From Cacajao melanocephalus (taxonomy: Eukaryota > Chordata > Mammalia > Primates > Pitheciidae), in contig CAUYLG010021491.1 in assembly GCA_963573385.1 (NCBI GenBank), forward strand, positions 62,001 through 126,000: a stretch of 64,000 bases of DNA, given 5' to 3'. Positions 60,236-64,000 of this stretch are shown here, one piece after another; the stretch's first letter is position 1, and each line of letters opens with the position of its first letter. The translations under genes and the position numbers were made by a program. The notes under the pieces are model-generated. The model was not told the DNA's origin, made no database searches, and was given only the letters and a program-made list of their open reading frames with translations.

Positions 60236-61069
60236 TGGGAGTTCTTCTTGTGCAGGAGACATAGGACTTCTGCTTTCCCCCAGCTTGCCCTTTAGAACTG
60301 TTTGAGGTCCTTCTGTACTCATCTATCTTTCTGCATATATCTAGGACAATGGGTCCCATTTCTAGTTGCAGTGACTTAAATGAAATCAGACTGTGTGACT
60401 CTAGGGTTATGTTGCTGCCATCTCCAACTTCATATTTGACATGAATTATGGCACAAAGGGGGATTCTAATGAGATTGTTGAAAAAGCTGTATGTCTCATC
60501 TGTGGCAGCCTCCAGTCCCATTGTCATAGACCACATTGAACACAACTTGTATGCTATTGACCTTTAATCTGAGTCTGGAGATGAAAGCATGTTGACACTA
60601 TGCTTTGTCAGCCATTCTCCCAAAGGACATCCTGGTCTATTGATATAATTTTCCATTTTGAATGTAACACATAATCTGTCATTGTTCTCTCAAGGAAGTG
60701 AGAGCATTAACAATTTCAGTTCTCTTATTTCTAATAGTGATGTTGGATTTCTTTAGTGTCAAGTAGTACATGATGTTAGTTTCTTCAATAATTAGACCAT
60801 GGCACTTTAGAGAGTCTGCAAGTGGTTTAGAATTTACCAGCTTGTCTTTCATGTTTATAGTTTCAGAATATTGCAGATAACTAAATGGTTTTCATTGGAT
60901 TCCTTTATTTATCAAACATTGATCAAGAAGTTTCTCTGTCAGGTAAAATGTTAGCCTTTGACTTGAAGCTGATGATGATGTTCTCCAGCTATTAAGCTGA
61001 AAAAAATAGAAGTGGCTAATTTCAAACATTAAATTCCAAACATTAGATAGTTTGCTGTAATCATAATAT
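60236..61069 (-). pseudogene. Possible minus-strand coding relic, unidentified
   Basis: On the minus strand, a frame from 60545 to 60189 (118 codons from a TTG; the first ATG is a few codons in) lies downstream of a second open stretch, about 60891 to 60679. The second continues, after a single stop, the frame ending at 60892. Composition looks protein-like, but I recognise no family, and stops and shifts separate the parts. It may equally be chance. Confidence 0.18.
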
Positions 61070-61189
61070 TTAATATAAGAATATGTATATATAAGTGTAT
61101 GCATATATGTATATACTAAATAAAAATACATATATATTCATATATATGTATAATTATGTATGTATATGTAACCTACATATTTATATACC
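61070..61189. repeat. TA/TG-rich low-complexity stretch
   Basis: Dense 'tatatg/tata' motifs without a perfect period. Confidence 0.85.
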
Positions 61190-61558
61190 TGTATTAGTCC
61201 ATTTTCATGCTGCTGATAAAGACATACTTGAGACTAGACAATTTACAAAATAAAGAGGTTTATTGGACTTAGAGTGCCACGTGGCTGGGGAAGCTTCACA
61301 ATCATGGCTTAAGGCAAGGAGGAGCAAGTCACATCTTACATGGATCACAGCAGGCAAAGAGAGAGCTTGTGCAGGGGAACTCCCATTTTTAAAACCATCA
61401 GATCACATGAGGCTCATTTACTATCCTGAGAACAGTGCAGGAAAGAGCCACTCCCATAATTCAATCACCTCCCACTGGGTTCTTCCCACAACACATGGGA
61501 ATTGTGGGGGTTACAATTAAAGATGAGATTTGGGTGGGAACACAGCCAAACTATATTA
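61190..61558 (-). mobile_element. THE1/MST-type LTR, antisense (3' LTR of a partial element)
   Basis: 'tgtattagtccattttcatg', 'ataaagaggtttattggact', 'caatcacctcccactgggtt' (61462-61481), 'agatgagatttgggtgggaa' (61521-61540). It continues into internal sequence, unlike the solo LTRs elsewhere in the window. Frames 61263-61520 and 61435-61638 lie across it. Confidence 0.93.
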
Positions 61559-61856
61559 TTCCACCCCTGTTCCCTCCCAAATTTCATAACCTCACATTTC
61601 AAAACCAATTATGCTTTCCCAAAAGTCCCACATCTTAACTTATTTCAGCATTAACTCAACAATCCAGCATCTTATCTGCAACAAGGCAAGTCCTTTCTGC
61701 CTATGAGCCTGTAAAATCAAAAGCAAGTTAGTTACTTTCTAAATACAGTGGGGGTACAGGCATTGAGTAAATACAGCCATTCCAAATGGGAGAAATGGCT
61801 TGAATTTCTTCTCAGAAAATGGGATTTCCTTTTCTATTGCATCATCAGGCTGCAAT
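61559..61856 (-). mobile_element. THE1-type internal region fragment, antisense
   Basis: 'aacctcacatttcaaaacca' (61588-61607), 'ggcaagtcctttctgcctat' (61685-61704), 'caggcattgagtaaatacag' and then 'attgcatcatcaggctgcaa' (61837-61856) are THE1-internal blocks. The jump between the last two implies an internal deletion. Non-coding as it stands. Confidence 0.82.
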
Positions 61857-61881
61857 ACCTATATGTACGTGTGTGTGTGTG

Positions 61882-62184
61882 TTTTTTTTTTTTTTTTTTT
61901 TTTTGAGACAGGGTGTAGGTCTGTCACCAGGCTGGAGGGCAGTGGCATGATCACAGCACACTGCAAACTCCACCTCACAGTTTCAAGTGATTCTCCTGCC
62001 CCAGCCTCCTGAGTAGCTGGGATTACAGACACGTGCCACCATGCCCAGCTAATTTTTGTATTTTTAGTAGGGACAGGGTTTCACCATGTTGGACAGGATG
62101 GTGTCAATCTCCTGACCTCGTGATCCACCTACCTTGGTCTCCCAAACTGCTGGGGTTACAGGTGTGAGCCACCGTGCCTGGCCC
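61882..62184 (-). mobile_element. Alu, antisense, full-length
   Basis: A 22-nt or longer T tail, then complete Alu order to 'gccaccgtgcctggccc'. Probable imperfect target duplication: 'atgtacgtgtgt' (61863-61874) and 'atgtatgtgtat' (62185-62196). The frame 61800-62012 is Alu-driven. Confidence 0.95.
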
Positions 62185-62294
62185 ATGTATGTGTATTTTT
62201 GAGATATATTAGTACATATATATATATTTATACACACACGTAACAAGCAATCTATATTTGGCTAATACTAATATCTCACAAAAGTGCAGGATAT
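62185..62294. other. Unassigned, TA-rich
   Basis: A short TA/CA-rich stretch follows the Alu at 62213-62239. Nothing else recognised. Confidence 0.45.
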
Positions 62295-62490
62295 TTTTTG
62301 ATTAGTAAAGTACTTTAGCACTTAAAAAAATTATTCTGATCCTCAACAACTCTGAGAGCTCTTTAGGATATGCATGATATTTCCACATGACTAAAATAGG
62401 TTTCAAGTCAATTGCCCAAGGGTACAGCACAAGTTAAGTTGTAGAGCTGGGCTAGGCTAATTCTTAATGTGGTGTTCTTTATACTAGACG
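62295..62490 (-). mobile_element. MIR SINE, antisense
   Basis: 'atgactaaaataggtttcaa' (62386-62405), 'gtcaattgcccaagggtaca' (62407-62426) and 'gttgtagagctgggctagg' keep the antisense MIR order. Confidence 0.72.
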
Positions 62491-62745
62491 CCCTTGCCCT
62501 CAAGGAGTTTCTGTTTTAGATGTTGTTTAAGACAAGCACGCACACTTAAATCACTGATCAGTTCAACACTACTTGACAGTGTGTAATTATGTGCTCTTTT
62601 TCATATAAGCGCAATAGATTTTCAGAGACAAGACTAGAATAGTACTGTCTGAAATTGTTAAAGAGCTTCATGGAGAAGAGACAGATCTTAAAGAAGGCAT
62701 AGAATCATGGATAAGGAAATAAAACTGGATAATTCTAGTGAGAAA
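62491..62745 (-). mobile_element. L2 LINE fragment, antisense
   Basis: 'ccttgccctcaaggagtttc' (62492-62511) followed by a diverged L2 antisense order ending near an 'agaaggcatagaat' block. Confidence 0.65.
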
Positions 62746-63804
62746 ATAAAGTGCACAAACTTGAATATTAGGCTGAGAACTAGGGAGTTTTATTATGTAA
62801 TTAACAGTTACGTGTTAAGGGTGTTTTAGTAGTTAACTAGCTTGCTACAATAAGCAGTTTCTCTATCGAAATTTGTGGAAAGGATTAGTGTTAGAAGATT
62901 CTGGAGATTTTAAGTTTTATTGTATGGGAGAGTATTGACAATATTGTGCTGGCTAGTCCCAATCTTTTTTGTCTTCCCATTGTCCATACTTGGGATAATT
63001 TGGGGCCTGCTCTGTCTGTTGAGCTCTGCCCAGCTTCAGTGAAAGGCTGTGCCTGGGGTCTCCTCCATTTTGGTTGTATCCATGCCAGGACAGTAAAGCA
63101 GGGCAAGCCTGTCTCTGCCTGACACATGACTGTGCATTGGACGTGGTCTATGCATGCCAAGACAGCATCACGTCTCAGTGTCGTGATGAGCTGCGCTGAG
63201 CATCAGGTTAATTTACTAACTATTAGTACTGACAAATGCAAAAATATACAAGCTTGAGCATATTTTTTGGTGGGTCTTGACAAAAATGAGTCCTAGCAGG
63301 ATATTTTAAAATTTTAATACTGTAAGGTTTCCTCAGTATTACTACAGTCAGCTTAATTTTTTTCTTCAAGATAGCAACCTAATATTCTCAACACCGGAGG
63401 CATTTGGGCGGCACTCATTTGTTAAAGAAAACTCTAGGCATGTATTTAAGTAATCCCATCCAGTTTTTCTTGTAAACCTGTCAGCAGGGATCATTTGTAC
63501 CATAGGGAGATGAGGCAAGAAGAGGGGCATTCAAGTAAACAATTATAGTTCTACAATCCTGGGTGATGAGCACTGAACTTGGCTCATGTAGGGCCTGTTG
63601 AGGGGCCCCAGGAAAAGGAATGAAACTTAGTTTACACGGAAAAGGGTAGTGTGACCTGTGGAGCTGGTGGAGTATGACAGATAGGTTCAGTGTGAAGCAA
63701 CAGTGCTATCAAATTGCATTTAGATACCCAATCGCTCCAGGTTGTGTGGATGATGGAGTAGATAGAAAGAATGGGGAAGAGGCCTGGAAGCAGGAGACCA
63801 TTAG
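62746..63804. other. Unassigned
   Basis: No gene or named repeat. A 7-bp inverted repeat 'catcacg...cgtgatg' lies at 63166-63188. Minus frames 62891-63160 and 63632-63823 lack domains. Confidence 0.42.
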
Positions 63805-63861
63805 AGGTTCTCCTGAGAAACAACAGAATCGAGAGAGAGAGAGAGAGAGAGTGTATGTGTA

Positions 63862-63912
<51 letters not shown>

Positions 63913-64000
63913 GGAGAGAGAGAGATTTACTTTAAAGAATTGGCTCATGTGATAGTGGAGGCTGGCAAGTCTAAAATCCGCCTGGTGGGCTGGCAGGCTA
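63805..64000 (-). mobile_element. ERVL-type LTR end, antisense, cut by the window edge
   Basis: 'gaggttctcctgagaaacaa' (63804-63823) and, after the microsatellite, 'aaagaattggctcatgtgat' (63934-63953) and 'gaggctggcaagtctaaaat' (63958-63977) form the end of an antisense LTR that continues beyond 64000. The subfamily (MLT2-like) is inferred. Confidence 0.72.
63831..63925. repeat. Compound (GA)n(TG)n(GA)n microsatellite
   Basis: GA units at 63831-63850, TG-rich units to 63910, then a short GA tract to 63925. Opposing frames 63674-63952 and 63709-63948 are artefacts of it. Confidence 0.96.

Overview
This is primate, almost certainly human, nuclear DNA: AT-rich, without a protein-coding gene I can support, and built from layered interspersed repeats. 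The evidence for a primate genome is the Alu elements of several ages on both strands (2.4, 2.9, 11.2, 13.0, 19.6, 26.8, 49.6, 54.6, 58.5 and 61.9 kb). They sit among THE1/MST and MLT1 LTRs, L1 3' ends, MER1/MER5 DNA transposon fossils and many old MIR and L2 fragments. The open reading frames are short, often start or end inside repeats, and none shows a protein domain I recognise. The window reads as intergenic or deep intronic sequence. I saw no tRNA, rRNA, CRISPR array or CpG-island promoter.

Layout. 0-30 kb: dense mosaic of L2/MIR fragments, LTRs (2.3-3.4, 4.1-4.6, 5.4-5.8, 18.1-18.4, 25.5-25.9 kb), an old L1 3' end with an Alu inside (18.8-20.35 kb), a 137-bp direct duplication (21.1/21.5 kb) and a degenerate minisatellite (28.2-28.4 kb). 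30-35 kb: repeat-poor AT-rich sequence with candidate regulatory blocks. 35.1-35.8 kb: a MER1 element with a THE1-type solo LTR at its edge, both target-site duplications still readable. 36-39.6 kb: a candidate cryptic exon, then LTR, MIR and L1 fragments. 39.7-46.5 kb: about 6.8 kb in which I recognise no transposon. This is the best candidate for constrained non-coding (enhancer-type) DNA. 47-52.7 kb: LTRs, a 197-bp direct duplication (49.9/51.2 kb), MER5 and MIR copies. 53-64 kb: L1 3' end plus Alu, several LTR-like elements, a THE1 LTR with part of its internal region, and a compound GA/TG microsatellite in an LTR at the right edge.

No genes act together here, so the interest is in structure. 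Two recent local duplications lie beside perfect hairpins, an LTR carries a 30-nt patch matching DNA 464 bp upstream, and one Alu has its first 27 nt inverted. Two exon-like segments have good splice signals but no other support. Repeat names come from recalled consensus patterns, not a database run. I found no evidence of a new multi-gene system, and conservation cannot be judged from one sequence.
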